Numbered from the stretch's first letter, positions 1 through 13,444 are shown. The stretch is 64,000 nt of DNA from Mactromeris polynyma (GCA_032209605.1 JASFXZ010000001.1:20664256-20728255); one strand, 5' to 3'. Notes: a model not told the origin generated them from the letters alone. Program-made: numbers and translations.

Positions 1-356
1 AACAATAGAAGAATGAAGAAACTATTCCCCAATGAATTTTTGGCGTTCATGCGTTATCATATCCATGTATTATTCAAGGTCATATCCAGCAGCGTCCATT
101 CAGTATCCAGCAGTGTCCATTCATACAATATAACTGTACATTAGGCCCAATGTATGAAAATGTTAGTTTTTAGTTAAAAATAAATTTAAGTTTGAATAAC
201 AAGTTCACTACAAACAATACAAATCATTCACTTTCAGTAAGACAATGCATCCATCAGAAATCTTAAAAAGTTAGTGTAATTCAATTCATTTAAACTGATG
301 ACACAATTGATAGTCATAAATATTTTGAATAACTAGATTTAAAAAAAAAACAAAAA

Positions 357-872
357 AACATGTCTCCCCGATGGCAGTTTGTCAGTAATTGTAATACTGA
401 TACAGGATGTTAGAATAAAATATCGAGCAAACAAGAAATATAGTCATATGACCTTTCTTTGATCAGTTCAGCATGCACTGTATATGTATAAAAACATCAA
501 AGGGCCATAACTCAGTGAAAAATTATCTGAGGGAAACGAAATGATAATGATGCAAAACTACACTTGATGCTTATCAATCCTGTGAAGTTAGGTTGAAATC
601 CAAACACCCATATTTGAGATAAAGCGCGGACAATATTCACCATTATAAAAGCATCAAAGGGCCATAACTCAGTGAAAAATTATCTGAGGGGAACGAAATG
701 ACGAGGATGCACAACTGCACTTGATGCTGATCAATCATATGAGGTTTGGTTAAAATCCAACCAGCAGTATTGGAGATGAAGCGCGTACAAGCTAAAAGTG
801 GACAGACGGACAGGCGCCGAAGACAAAAACAATATGTCTCCCTCGGAGAGGGGAGGCATATTATAATAATAA
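357..872. repeat. Modular dispersed element with foldback ends, two modules
   Basis: The left edge reads ACATGTCTCCCC and the right edge GGGGAGGCATATTATAAT, so the ends are complementary and could fold on each other. Inside are two copies of a 157-bp module starting CATCAAAGGGCCATAACTC at 495 and 652, followed by a purine-rich GGACAGACGGACAGG stretch. The same module recurs at 4779, 26880, 56816 and 56975, and modules of about the same length occur at 40481 and 23389. It is a non-coding, non-autonomous bivalve-type repeat; the family name is unknown to me. Confidence 0.7.
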
Positions 873-2261
873 CATAGAAAATAATAAACAAAAAATTAAT
901 TTCCTATCTACCTACCCACCTAAATTTTTCTGAGAAGGGTAAAATATGCCAAACTAACAATTTTTAAGCATGGCCTAATTTTCTATAATTCACTGATGAA
1001 ACAAGAATGCTATGGTGTCACAACTGCCTTTCAGCAATGACTTCAGCTATAATGGGCAAAAAGGTTTATTTATACAGATAAAATTGCATATATATATACA
1101 TTTTGTGACATAAATAAAGTATAAAACTCATACACCGTACTCTCATACATCAATATAACCTGTTTGCAAAGAGCATTAAAACTTCCCAAAAGGCTCATTT
1201 GCATTTTATTTTCAGATAAGTAGTTCAATGAATTAATTCATTTATGACTACCCTAGCAATACTGTCTATATAATGTTCAAATCGTCATTGATCTAAAATA
1301 TACCCTCAACTATGACTGCTCCCCTTATTTTATCAGTTTTCATGATATTACACACTGGCGCTTCTATGGCCCTTAGAAAAACTTATTATAATATCATGTG
1401 CTCACAGCTGTTAATTTATCAACACCAAGGACCCTATCCAGACTCAATCACAAAACACAAAGACTTCAAGGTCTTCTCGACTAGGCCAACCTGGTGTTTA
1501 CGCTCATTAAAAGGTGACCTTGAGTACTCAGTCATAAATCTGGACCCACTGACACCAGGCTGACCCAGGGCAAACATCCAATCGCATCTGTCAAGGGTTG
1601 AATGTCTTTGTCCATTTTAATTGGACCGTTAACAATACAGCACATAAAGGGGCTGTCTGGTGAAGGGAGAGTGCACATTAAGGGAACACACGGCCCCATT
1701 TATTACCCATCATCACAAAGTGTCCAAGGGGCCAATATATCACAATGCCAGGACATTATCAGCAGCCTAGCACAAAGTGGGCCCCAATTATTGACCCTCA
1801 ATGAGTTACTAACAGACCCCTAAATTATAGGGACATGTATTTGTCTTCATTATGAGCATGGAATAAAATTATTACAGACTGATAAAAGTCTGCACAATGG
1901 TCACCAAATCAAAGAGCTTGAAGTGCAAACAAAGAACCGTAAACTCTCCAAGAAAGTTCTCACTCGATCAACAACCTCGAACCGTAAACTCTCCGATACA
2001 GTTCTCACTCGATCAACAACCTCGATTTTCAATCTATTTTACCTATGGTAAAAATTCACTGTCAATATTCAGGTTTTTCCCTCATTTTTTTTAATAGGGG
2101 TCATACTGGGCCACCCAACTCAGCCATTTAGGGAGTCCCATATAATATTTAAGTCATTTATTTAAATAATATGTAAATGGTTTCTTATACTTTTACACTC
2201 TTAATATAATTCAGGCATCATCTCTTCATCAGTTTTTGTCTATTTCAAACTGAGAACTGTA
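873..2261. other. Unique-looking AT-rich sequence with one 45-bp tandem duplication
   Basis: I see no gene here. A 45-bp unit beginning GAACCGTAAACTCTCC is present twice in tandem at 1934-2024. Short open frames at 1312-1563 and 1602-1823 have no recognisable protein character. The stretch is probably intergenic, or the distal part of the region downstream of the putative minus-strand gene. Confidence 0.5.
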
Positions 2262-2443
2262 ACAGTCGGATCTCGTTCAGTCGAATTCATCGGGTCCGAA
2301 ATCTTATTTCAAATAATACTTTGTTTTGAACAGCCCATTTCAATTCGACATGCCTTAAAGAAGATACATCGGGACCAGATATTTATTTTGGATTATACCA
2401 AGAATTCGTATAGAAGGTTGTCGAATAAACGAGGTCAGACTGG
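2262..2443 (+). mobile_element. MITE family A, copy 1 (mariner-like, TA-flanked)
   Basis: This is a palindromic element of about 182 bp. It begins ACAGTCGGATCTCGTT after GTA and ends AACGAGGTCAGACTG. Its interior (TCGGGTCCGAAATCTTATTT, and GATACATCGGGACC) matches three other copies at 17401, 18401 and 43737. The other copies show TA next to both ends, the target duplication expected of Tc1/mariner elements. It has no coding capacity. Confidence 0.8.
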
Positions 2444-4649
2444 ATATGATAAATACATAGAGAGGGTAATATGTGAAATATTCATCTGTACAAAGAGTAT
2501 TCTTGTGTCCTTGAACCATGAAATTATAAAAGATTATTTTATTCCATGTGTCAGTAGGTTCCAATTGGTATTGCTGAGTGTGGCATTCTAAATAATAAAG
2601 GGTAAGTATTAGTGACCTCTAATTGACCTCTGATAGACAACACTGTTCAATTATGATAAAATTCTCCATAACTCATAATGCCCAGGTTGTCTGCAGGTCA
2701 AATTATGGCTCATTAATTTCCCATTGGGACCCAAAAGCATATGGTTAGTTTCCTAACAATGGAAAGAATATGGTCATATTTTTCAATAATATATCCTTTT
2801 ATGATGACCTTGTATAAGCGTGGCTTTGGGTATACCAATAGGTCAAGGTCAACTTAAAACTTAGTGAGACAATATCTGATTTATACAGTATAGATGATTT
2901 GAGCTATGTAAAACAATCTGGTTATCAGAGTACATTTTTATGACAAGAAAACGAAATTCATGTCAGTATTGCTGTTTTTACATAAAACATATAAAAACTT
3001 ACTTTAAAATTTAATTCACCATGTCACTGAAACATCAGACTCGTGTTTTGTAGTTCAAGGAAACATTTAAGAAAAGTTATAATGCAACGTACGTCTATAT
3101 GAAGGCATTAACATGCCATTTTCTCAAAATTATTACAATATATTACTAATTAGCATATTTTCTAAAATTTTCTCAAATCTACATCATTTTTGAGTCAATC
3201 ATATGCACTATAGACTCACCATGCGCAGGATTAAACAATGAAAATAAACGTGTTTATGTTTTTGTGCAGTATTCGCCTCCCCAGTGAATGTATAAAACAC
3301 ACTTCCGAGATATGTGTCTGAAACAATGCAGATGTACAATACAAGCATATGCAAAATGTCCGCTATATTTAGGGAAATACGAAAATAGCAAGCACGAGAC
3401 ATTTATCAACACAGCTGTGCCATTAACCGAATTTCTGTCCTATACGCCAATCGCTTACGGCTCTAGATCCTGAACAGACTACAAATCAATGCTTTACAAG
3501 TTGGGAAGCAACAGATCTCACCTATTTGAGATGCAAATTTTGCCCTCAAATAATTATAAGTCCTCTAATTTCATATTCTCTTCACATACTTTTACGGGAT
3601 TGCATGTATTAAACTTCAGTTTGATTAAAGGTCGGGTTATTTGAATGGAAAAATTCAAACTTTAATGAATAATAAAACAGCAATAATGACAAAACTAGCC
3701 AGACCCCTTTCTGAGGCTCGAAAATATCACGTTAATACAAGGTATCTAATTATATGTGTAGAGTTTCATTTAATGCTAATAATTGTAGACTATAATACAT
3801 ATAAAATTTGTTCAAACTAAAAGTATTAACTTTGAAGAGAATGGCGACAACAATTAGGGTTAACCATATAACCATATGTTCCATAAAAAAAATATGTCAC
3901 CGAATTCCAAACCAGTCAAAAAAAAAGTCAAAATTGTGTATGAGATAAAAGTCCGCTCATTTAAAAATTCTGAAATTGGGTCACATTTGGACAAAAAAAT
4001 GTTAACCAGGACTCCGCCATCTCTTAACAAGTTATCTTCCATAAATAGAACCATGGCTTCACAACGTGGTTTCTTTTGTTCCTCTCCAGAAAAAAGAAAC
4101 AAAAAAAACGCATCTATTATAAGGAGCTGAAATTTCAGCTTAATTGTTTCTGGCACAGAAGAAACAACAATTTTAACAAAAAAAGTTGGAACAAAGATCC
4201 CTTTCTTGGCGTATAAAGGATGGAAAAATTCATTACCTTCCCATGAACCCTAGGTGTTATACAGCACGGTCAGACAAAGAATTATGATAAAATACAAAAG
4301 GTCTTGAACATTTCTTCATCCGTCTTATCTTGACAGATAGATAGACATTGCTGACTAGAACTGATAATTCAAGGCTGAAACACATTATTGGTTAACCGTT
4401 AACCGAGAATTTCGAGTTAATTACTAATTGGACAACAAAAGAACAATGAGATAAAATTATGGTTCCCTGGAGAGTGTCTCCCAGCTCAAAGTATTCACTT
4501 GTTTGTGACTTCCAACAAGTAGCTAGCGTGGTATTTTACTCCAAAACATCACCATCACCTTTAAGCCATCACTAAATGGCTTCATAAGAAAATTATAACG
4601 TCTTTCCAGGTCAACCGTCAACCGATTATGGATCTTTCAGGAATTAAAA
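2444..4649. other. AT-rich sequence without identifiable genes
   Basis: I see no supported exon. A TATTCC-poor, T/A-rich stretch includes an AGGTCAAGGTCA nuclear-receptor-type direct repeat at 2840-2851. Both strands are open at 3860-4156, but codon content is A/T-driven and I reject it as coding. A donor-like site at about 3208 on the minus strand has no matching acceptor. Confidence 0.4.
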
Positions 4650-4990
4650 ACTAGATGTGTCCACTATATATTAAACAAAGGTCACACAGATACCACAAAT
4701 AATTTTGAAGCAATATGATTTTAATCAATACACCTTTTCAAGCATTGTGGATTGGAAACAATTTTTGAATAGAAAAAGGGCCATAACTCCTCCAAAAATT
4801 GGTGGATAGTAACCAAACTAAAACTTGACCGGTATTTGATTATCCTTTATGTTAGGTGCCATGCAATATGAATTGAATCCATCCATCCTTTCAAGAGTTA
4901 TAGATCAGAAACCAATTTTCACACAGATGGAAGGACGGGCAGCGGTAACATTTCATGCCACTTGAAGAATGGCAGACTCCAGGGCATAAA
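4650..4990 (+). repeat. Single-module copy of the GGGCCATAACTC element
   Basis: The copy begins ACTAGATGTGTCCAC and contains AAAAAGGGCCATAACTCC at 4777 with the associated TTGGTGGAT and CATCCTTTCAAGAGTTAT blocks. It ends in an ACAGATGGAAGGACGGGCAG tail. These blocks recur at 56816-57110, which defines them as one dispersed family. Confidence 0.65.
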
Positions 4991-5462
4991 ACAGTATACC
5001 ACTGTCACTCTATTTCCAGAATAGTCAGAAAAGTCCGCTGTTGACAACACTTCAATAAAACCGCAAGCATTGGATGAAAGGTGATAACAATGCCACTAAT
5101 CACTATGTGCACTCAGCTAAAATATTTTAGATTAAAATGTATTTAAACAGTGCATGCATAATTATTAGTCTCTGACGACAGAAGCCAGTCACTCTATTTT
5201 AACTCTTTATCAGTTTGTTCATGGGTGGAGCAGTTATTGTTCATGTGATGTCAAAACATTACAACATTCGAACTATTTCAGAATAAAAACAACCGAAATC
5301 GGTTTTATAATACTAATTAAATGCATACATTTTCAATGCAAATACATAACTTTTGTATAATTGTTCTGTTGATTTAAAATCTGTGTGTTAAAAATAACTG
5401 ATCCCTGATAGTGTGCAAGCTTATTAACTTAATAAACATTATTTATTTCTCTGCTGTTATAG

Positions 5463-5545
5463 CTGCCCGGATAGCACAGTCGGTAGAGTACCAAAACTGG
5501 TAATCTTGCGGTCCTGAGCTTGAGCCCTGCACGTAATTCACTACT
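5463..5545 (+). repeat. tRNA-derived SINE head (plus strand)
   Basis: GCCCGGATAGCACAGTCGGT resembles the 5' half and A box of a tRNA (TAGCNCAGTNGGTAGAG). A degenerate B box, GAGCTTGAGCCC, lies about 45 bp downstream. There is no cloverleaf good enough for a functional tRNA gene, so I call it a SINE head or tRNA pseudogene. Confidence 0.6.
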
Positions 5546-6172
5546 TTTTTCTTTTCTAAGCAAGATTTTTTTTCCGTATTTCAACTTTCTTGAAATTTTG
5601 AACACCTTCAAAAACATGCTTGCTGTCCTTCGACCTTATATATTTATACACAAAAGCTGTTTATAGCATTTTTGCCATAGAAAATGATGATTTTGCCTGA
5701 ACTAATCATTAATTTATGCATGCAATTCATACACAATATCATTACATGTTCAATATTTGACGCATCATTATACCAAACAAGAATGTTTTACAAAATTCCG
5801 TTTGTGTTGTTAATAACTACATTCATATCACTTTTGAACTATTTTCTCATTAGATTCCCTTCAAATACTTCTCAGCAATTATTTTGCTACACTTTTTCCA
5901 GAGACATTGATGCCTTGCATTCACTTTGTCTTGTAGAACGCTTCAAAGATGAATTGCCAGCAGGGAGTGTTATGAAACATCAGCACATATGGGATACCAT
6001 ATGAGGAGGAGAGAAAGACGTTCACTGCTCTGGAAGGTCACATGTCCTTTTACAGCAGTAATGATGAGAATTGGATTCGATAATAAGAATGTAAATGACA
6101 CTATCTCGCTGGAGTTCATCAATTACTATGTACTTTATAACATTCTACAGTGCATCTACAAGTCTAGATAAA

Positions 6173-6505
6173 ACAAGACAGCCATGATGGCCCTGCTTCG
6201 CTCACCTGAATGCCTGAATTAATAAGAAACTCAGGTTTCATCAAAATTAAAGCATGGCAAGGGTTGCAACTCAGGGAATATTTGAGCAATCAGGCCAATT
6301 ATTGAACTTGTACAAGATTTGGTTACAATACATCTGGTACACACTGGTTGAGTTTCAAAAGACTTGGTCATGGAATGAGTTCTATGACGGCAGAAACTAA
6401 AACTGTTGCCCAACAATAAACACATGGACAAATGCAGAAAAAAGTCGATCTAAAACAAAAACTGTCCATTGAATCCTTCAAGTCCTTGCGGTGAGCTAAA
6501 ATACA
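6173..6505 (+). repeat. Dispersed element ending GGTGAGCTAAAATA
   Basis: The left edge is ACAAGACAGCCATGATGGCC followed by GCTCACCTGA; the right edge is TTGCGGTGAGCTAAAATA. The inner GCTCACC and GGTGAGC are inverted, so the ends can form a hairpin. Related copies with the same terminus lie at 53007-53285 (reverse) and 59567-59848. It is non-coding. Confidence 0.6.
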
Positions 6506-6599
6506 CTCTCATCATACTTGAAAAAGAATTAAAGTTCATGTCTAAAAGTTTAAAACTTATTTATTTAACATTGATTGTGAAACAAGTTCTTACAACTTA

Positions 6600-6775
6600 T
6601 ACTAATCACATTCGATGACGCTGCTTCCTTGCTAACCAACCAGTTCTCGCTCCAAACTTATGGATTGCGAAGTTCGTGATCAAACTCCGCTCATCGGGGA
6701 CTCAAACTCGTGACCTTTGGATCAGGAGTCTGGTGCTCTACCCCTCGACCTCTGCACCTTCCCATCTAAAAGAGC
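6600..6775 (-). repeat. tRNA-derived SINE, 'CTGCTTCCT' family
   Basis: On the minus strand the segment starts with a tRNA-like head: GAGGTCGAGGGGTAGAGCAC (A box) then GAGTTTGAGTCCC (B box). The body continues to a shared CTGCTTCCT block near 6610 on the plus strand. The same body and head occur at 13120-13290, 19880-20040 and 45075-45205. Confidence 0.65.
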
Positions 6776-8399
6776 TGTAGATCAGATTTAACCAGAAATA
6801 ACCATATTATCTCAAGAGAATTGATAAAAAAATAGAACATATGCATGGTAATGGATTCAGTGCTAAAAGGATAATATGTCATCAATAAGGACTCTTGATC
6901 AATGTATGCTTTACGAGAGACCTCTCAGTAAATCAGGCCAATGTTTCCCAAGAACTATGTGGTCATCAATATAATGAACTAATTGTAATGTTCCACTCAC
7001 TTGATGGATATGATTTATGCCCAGTCTCTCAATCCATTTCCGATAGCCTACCAGGACATTGAAGTAGGAATGTGACCGGGCCATTGTTCCAGGAAATTAT
7101 GCTATAAACTCTAGAATCAGCCCACTGTTACAAAAGTAGCTCCGGTCTTTGATGTTATAAACCGATATTGACATTATTATTGGCAGCCATTATATATCAC
7201 AGAAAAAAATACAAACCAAATCCATTGTGACTAAGTATGGTATTTGACCCCTGATGTGAACTGTACCATAGATGACCCTAGTGCTTATTTAACATTATTT
7301 TGATCATGGCTGACAGCTGTTTTACTTTAAATAATGGAACGGTAAGATAAATAACATATTGATAATGAATTTAGACATTGAATTTCACACACTTAATCCC
7401 AACTACTATATAAAGGCTTTGTTTGATCAAGCCAAAATGTAACCAGAAACCAGCAAGAACTACAACATAAGCATTAAGAGAAAAGTTCAGATTCGTGGCA
7501 AAAGGTTTAAAAGTTTACCATGTTATATATATGATTTCACCTTTATTTTCTAACTGATAAAAGCGCTGACACAAAGCATATGTCCAAAAAAAAAAACCCG
7601 AAGCTTGCCTGTAGTCTTGAACCCAAGGCAACTTTTTCTGACCTTTAATCTCTCATATATAATTAATTACATACCACGCAAGGACATCGTCCACACAAAG
7701 ATTTCACTATTGTCTAACAGTTCACCCAATTTCTGAGTGATTACCTATATTTTTTTCAGTCTCTTATCTGCTATTGGAAACCTGTCTTATCTTCCTAATT
7801 AGCGGCAAATCTGTACAGTAGCCTTTTCACCTGGGTTCTTACCCTTTCATCTGTCTAATTCAACTATCTAAATGTCAATCAAAAATGTTCAAAGTTTACT
7901 ATTAATGTTGTATTTTGACACATTCATGATTCAATGTTTGAAAACAGCTGTTTATTCAGTGTTATGTTTCACTTGAAAACTGGTACAAGTCTGACCCCTC
8001 AGTGACCTCCACGGTTTCTTTGTTTCCTTAATTACAGGAAAAAATATAAATGAATAGTAATAATGGATCTTCCATATTATATAGCTGATTCAGCAATTTC
8101 TTTGGGTGTATACCAGAAAACTTGACAAAAGGTTTTACAAATGGGGCATAATAGTTCAATTGGCTCTAAAAGGTTAAAAATTCATTGTAAAATTAAACCT
8201 ACATTTATGAAATCCGAGAGTGTTATAGTGCTTAACTTGACAACCACTGTGGGTAACCACGCAGTTAGAGAAAACATTACATTTTAGTTACCAGCTAATT
8301 AAACTTTATTCAAGGTTAAATTTAAATCCAATTTGTAATAACAAAACCATCAAAGGGGGATGATAGTCATATTACAATCCCTCCAGAACAAAACCTTCA
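6776..8399. other. AT-rich sequence without identifiable genes
   Basis: I see nothing here that I can support as an exon or repeat copy. It includes short homopolymer A tracts near 7590. Confidence 0.4.
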
Positions 8400-9335
8400 G
8401 AAGATGATAATATTGAGAGTTGTGGAGAGGGAGAGTTGTGGAGAGGTTGTCACTATAGAGAGGTTAAACTGATAGTAACTTCTAACTACAGGAATAATCG
8501 AGACTGTCGTTTGAAGAGATGTTGTTTTGTAGAGAGGTTGTTGCCAGATAGAGGTCACTGCAAGGGAGGTTGTTGTCAGAGAGATTAAGTTACTGCTAAA
8601 GAGAGGTTGCTGCTAGAGAGAGGTTGTTGCTATAGAGAGGTTGTTGCTAGAGAGAGGTTTTTGCTAGAGAGGTTGTTGCTAGAGAGAGGTTGTTGCTAGA
8701 GAGAGGTTGTTGCTAGAGAGAGGTTGTTGCTAGAGAGAGGTTGTTGCTAGAGAGAGGTTGTTGCTATAGAGAGGTTGTTGCTATAGAGAGGTTGTTGTTA
8801 TAGAGAGGTTGTTGCTATAGAGAGGTTGTTGCTAGAGAGAGGTTGTTGCTAGAGAGAGGTTTTTGCTAGAGAGAGGTTGTTGCTATAGAGAGGTTGTTGC
8901 TATAGAGAGGTTGTTGCTAGAGAGAGGTTGCTGCTAGAGAGAGGTTGCTGCTAGAGAGAGGTTTTTGCTAGAGAGGTTGCTGCTAGAGAGAGGTTGCTGC
9001 TAGAGAGAGGTTACTGTTAGAGAGAGGTTTTTGCTAGAGAGGTTGCTGCTAGAGAGAGGTTACTGTTAGAAAGGGGTTGCTGTTAGAAAGGTTGCTATTA
9101 GATAGAGGTGTAGAGAGGTTGCTGCTAGAGAGAGGTTGCTGCTAGAGAGAGGTTGCTGCTAGAGAGGTTGCTGCTAGAGAGAGGTTGCTGCTAGAGAGAG
9201 GTTACTGTTAGAAAGGGGTTGCTGTTAGAAAGGTTGCTATTAGATAGAGGTGTAGAGAGGTTGCTGCTAGAGAGAGGTTGCTGCTAGAGAGAGGTTGCTG
9301 CTAGAAAGAGGGCTTTTCTGAAGAGGTTGCACTGT
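8400..9335. repeat. 17-bp minisatellite (GAGAGGTTGTTGCTAGA)n
   Basis: About 50 head-to-tail copies of a 17-bp unit, with variants TTGCTGC, TATAGAGAG and 15-bp deletions. A secondary higher-order duplication is visible: the block from about 9060 to 9130 (TACTGTTAGAAAGGGG, then GGTGTAGAGAGG) recurs at about 9205-9270. The right edge dissolves into GAAGAGGTTGCACTGT. That resembles the end of the MITE-like element at 17604-17793 (GGAGAGGTTGCGCTGTATA), so the array appears to have grown inside or at the end of such an element. Confidence 0.9.
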
Positions 9336-10389
9336 TCTTATTACACAAGTTCAATAAAGGTACAATCAGACTCGCTTAAATAACAAACAATATGAATTTC
9401 AGAAAAGCGTCATTTTTTTTAAACTGACCTTTAATTTGACGAAACAGTAAAAAAAACAGGAAAAAATCAAACATACAAATAGACGGCAAGCACTGACTAG
9501 GAAAAGACAACGAATTAATGAAAATAAATGCAAATCATGCCTGCATATAAAATAAATTACAATTTACACGCTTCTTTCTACCTGTAAATTTGACCGAATA
9601 ACAAATATTATTACACTAAGTCATCAACATAAAGGCTGCCCGCCCTCCCCCTCCATATAGACTAAATCTACATGTACAAATAACAGATCTTCCCTCAACC
9701 AATATAGCACACTCATTGACAGTGATACAATACATGATTATTTCCACCAAATTTACATTTAATCACCATGACAACAAGGCAATGCTTTATTCGCCAGATT
9801 TTTCATCATACATCATCATAAATAACTAATGTTTCTTAGCTCTTCTTTGAGTGTAGGAAAGAGATAAAAAAATATATTTCATTACGACCCCATGACCTGA
9901 GAAGAACTTTTGACCCTTGTATGACCTGAACTCTCAGGTCACCTAAAGGTCAATATAAGTATTGGTGAGATAATGTTGTGTAAAATTACATGGTCGTGTG
10001 GATAACCTAGTGCTCTCTCTGTGAACTATTGACTCAAGTAAAATGTGTTTTATGTTCAGATGGTTATTACAAAGGGGACTGATAACAAAGCAGACAAAAT
10101 AAATTACAAGACACAAAAAGATGCCCTAATTATTAAACTCATAAATCTTTAAATTGAGTAATTATGTACTAATTAATTATTGTTTGGTGTTGCCATGGTT
10201 AAATGAACTAACAATCTGAGGGTTAAGCACTATACTATTGTAATCTGAGTTTTAAATCCAATTGAGTTACATTAGTTTTAATTGCACACAACTTTTAAAG
10301 TATTATTTTCAATGGTGCCCATAAAAGGGATCAGTTTGCATTTCACCCAACATAAACAATAATTTATAAAAGATCAAATACAAGTATTT
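9336..10389. other. AT-rich sequence without identifiable genes
   Basis: No exon signals or recognised repeats were seen. CCCTTGTATGACCTGAAC and AGGTCACCTAAAGGTCA half-site-like runs occur near 9900-9960 but are not organised as a known element. Confidence 0.4.
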
Positions 10390-10530
10390 TAAGAGGGGGC
10401 TCTGTGGTCAAGTGGTTATGGTCGCTCAGACTTCATATTACTTGCCCCTCACCACTGCGGCTTCGAAACCAAGCTGGCTAATGGAAGCTGGATCTAGGTC
10501 AGTGGTTCTGTAAGTCCAGCATACACATGT
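10390..10530 (+). repeat. tRNA-derived SINE (plus strand)
   Basis: GGCTCTGTGGTCAAGTGGTT is an A-box-containing tRNA-like head. GCGGCTTCGAAACC about 45 bp later is the B box. The body has GTGGTTCTGTAAGTCCAG, which matches GACTGGTTCTTTAAGTCCGG in the SINE at 47462-47745. The head also matches the minus-strand SINE at 26394-26515. Confidence 0.7.
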
Positions 10531-11157
10531 TTAAACAGGACTTGAACAATGGGCAGACCAGTAAAGGGCATGTTTTCACTTTTTTTAAGTTTCTCAATAA
10601 ATAACCAAAATATTAGTTCATAATATCAAAACAAGTCTTTTTTCACAATTCAACTCCTTAAAACTAGAACAATTAGTATGAACACATATGTATAATTTAA
10701 CATTTTATAAAACAGTGAAAAAATATTCAACCATTTTTTTTAAATCTGCACTTAGTAACTTACCCGAGAGCTATCAAAACTCACCCGTTCACCCTTATCA
10801 ATATCTATAGGTGGGCGATAATTATATAAGGCACACAACGTAAATTAGTTGAATTTCGTGCATTCCGATATCATTTCAATTTTTCAACAGAAATTGAACG
10901 CGGATATGAACTCCATACACCCGGATACCACGAGGTGACACTGTACCCCCCCCCTTTCCCAAACAAATTGGCATATATTTGTACTTTCCCATTAAAATGA
11001 TAAAATGAGGAAAACAGGCTTCATACTACTGTTATCTAAATCGTACCTTAGTGTCACACTGTTTTGAAAGGGCTTCAAGTTAAGTAAAACCAGCGGAGAT
11101 TTTGGCATACATAAGATAAAGCACTGAATCCAAGTGATACTGTTAACAAATACAAAA

Positions 11158-11240
11158 TCGAGGGTTTAGCGGGAGACTTTCCTAACTCCGATGTATTTAT
11201 ATAGGAGTTATAGTTAGTCTTGCACTGAACCCTCGAAATG
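11158..11240. mobile_element. Short hairpin MITE, copy 1
   Basis: The element runs from TCGAGGGTTTAGCG to CTTGCACTGAACCCTCGA. The arms are about 33 bp, joined by a short AT loop, and read GAGGGTT..CCTAACTCC inward from each side. A second copy lies at 50745-50825, so this is a mobile foldback sequence rather than a chance palindrome. Confidence 0.7.
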
Positions 11241-13119
11241 TTAATTAAAGAGTTCACTGAAATATCCGCTCAGTCTATGTCAACACAACTTTACAATGCA
11301 GCCCATGGTGAGTAGGTAGATATCTAATACCTTAATTTCCCTAATTCATACCATCTGACCCCCTGCATGCATTTTTGTTGACATTTTATGGCCCAATAAA
11401 TTGCTACATTTACATAAATGTATACACTTGAATGGCATTTATAATAGAGATAAAAATATGCAAAAAGTCACATTTAATGGGCAATTTCTTTTCAACACTT
11501 AATATGAAAAAAAAGTATTTTTCACATTGCATGACCCTTAAATGACCTTATATTCTATGTATAAATGTATATAATTATAATTCGATGCCAACCAGTACTT
11601 TATAAAGTCTTTCTCCAATCAATGTGTCACAGAATCTATGGCTATACTGAATGGCGCTGGATTAAACCTGTTTCTGACAGTGCATCTGGTTTCTGGAAAA
11701 AGAGGACTATTTTACCCAGATAGACAAAACAATAACATTCCAAAAATACCAGTTAACATTTGCTTGTCATTTGTATCAAGAAAGAACTAGATGTGACCAG
11801 GTAGATATTTATAGTAACAACCCTAAAATACACCAAATATCTGCATGCCAAGTTATGGTAGCATTTTATAGTTTATGGTGAGTGGGCCCCAATCAATCAA
11901 TCATACATTTACCCCTGGAATGGCCCCTTCTTAACAATATGACTTAAAGTTCAGGGTCACTCTGTCAGATAAATCAGTTGATGCATATCCGATGTTTCTG
12001 ATTGGTCAGTTTCTAGTAACCTATTTTCATTCTCCCACATTCTCATTGGTTGAAAACAAGGCTAATGGAAAGTGCAGTCATGAATGTTTCAAAGAAAAGG
12101 TCACCTTTACACGAGGGATCCAAAAATAGTTATTTGAGTAAAACCATGTACAATCAAGGTCGGTCAACAATAACAAAGCATCACTCAGTATATACACGCC
12201 AGCTGCACAGGGAACGCACCATCGTGAGTCACCGACTGCATCGTTCTATTGTCTTCGTACGGATGATGCAATCCAACACAAAACAGGGGTTTAACTATGA
12301 AGCATTCACACACTCTGCTGTGGGATTTTAATGGACACCGCATTTAAGTAATAGGTAATTTAATAGACAGAATCATGAGACTGACGTAAGAATGCAAATA
12401 TTTGGACTTTAACTAGAACATATAATTAGTACAAAGACTAACATTATTCACATTGTCTGATGAAAAAGAAATACAATTAAAATAATCAGCTATGTATACA
12501 GTTTATGATGGTATAAATGTTCATTGTGTTGGCAGAAAATAATAAAATTAGTTATATTGCCATTGAATGTCTACCACAACTGTCCATCTCCAGATTTTAA
12601 ACATAAAGTCTGCAAATTTAGCATGATTACATTTCAAAATAGAAAACTTTCTTATATTAAACTTAATTATTTTACATTAATTATGAAGCAAGTTATTGTA
12701 ACTTTTATTACAAAAAAGGCCAGACTTAAACATATTTTGGTCCCCCCCCAGGTCAGGAAGGGGCGGGTGGGTAGGTAAGGAAAATATTTTTGAATTATTT
12801 TTTAAACTATCATGATTTTATAGTTAAATGTTATTGATGTTATAACAATATATGCCTTCACGGCTGTGGCAACTTTTTGGTTGCTTTGCTAAAATGTAAT
12901 GTTAATACTGTACAAAAGTTGTAACTGTATCAACTATCTGAAAAAAAAAATGTATTAAATGTAACCCTCTTTTCCTGTATTTATCTTCCTCCAATTTGGT
13001 TTCAGGTTTTGGTTCCGTCACGGGTCAAATTTTGAAATAAAAAAAAATTCCGGACTTTTTGAGTGGCGGGGAGTCAGTCTCAGGAGGGTCAACCAATATA
13101 ATTTTATTTTAGGCCAAAT
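11241..13119. other. Intronic or intergenic sequence, no supported gene
   Basis: The 12170-12320 portion is locally less AT-rich and open on both strands, including a minus-strand frame ending in a stop near 12190, but no splice signals frame it. A CCCCCCCCC run sits at 12742. Otherwise nothing was recognised. Confidence 0.35.
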
Positions 13120-13290
13120 ATACTCTCCATTACTGCTTCCTGGGTCACTCACCCAGTACTCCTATCCAATTCACGGTCTGTGAAGTTTGCAGATCAACTA
13201 AGCCTAAGGTAGGATTTGAACTGTTAACCTTTGAATCCGGAGTCAGGTGCTGGACTTTCCCCTTGAACGCTGTAACAACCCCTGTCAGAT
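13120..13290 (-). repeat. tRNA-derived SINE, 'CTGCTTCCT' family
   Basis: The plus-strand sequence has TCTCCATTACTGCTTCCTGG at the 3' body end. Its minus-strand head carries CAGTTCAAATCC as B box. It shares body and head with 6600-6775 and 19880-20040. Confidence 0.6.
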
Positions 13291-13444
13291 TGAACACTTC
13301 AGACACACCTACCAAATACGTTTTTCATTCCCTGAAGAAGATCTAGCATGATGTGTATGTAAGTTATACGAAAGAAAATTATATGCACTCATTGAACTGA
13401 CCAATGCTCAAACATATTTAAGATGTTTAAGTATACAGAGTATA

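Noticed and set aside
3860..4156. Paired open frames on both strands (98 and 84 codons)
   Set aside because: They are driven by A-rich tracts; residue composition is lysine/phenylalanine-biased as expected by chance.
5463..5545. Possible functional tRNA genes at 5463, 47462, 53855, 54205 and 58560
   Set aside because: A and B boxes are present, but acceptor and T-arm pairing is poor and SINE bodies follow, so they are SINE heads.
12050..12331. 93-codon plus-strand frame and an opposing minus-strand frame
   Set aside because: Both strands are open by composition; there are no splice sites, conserved motif or start context.
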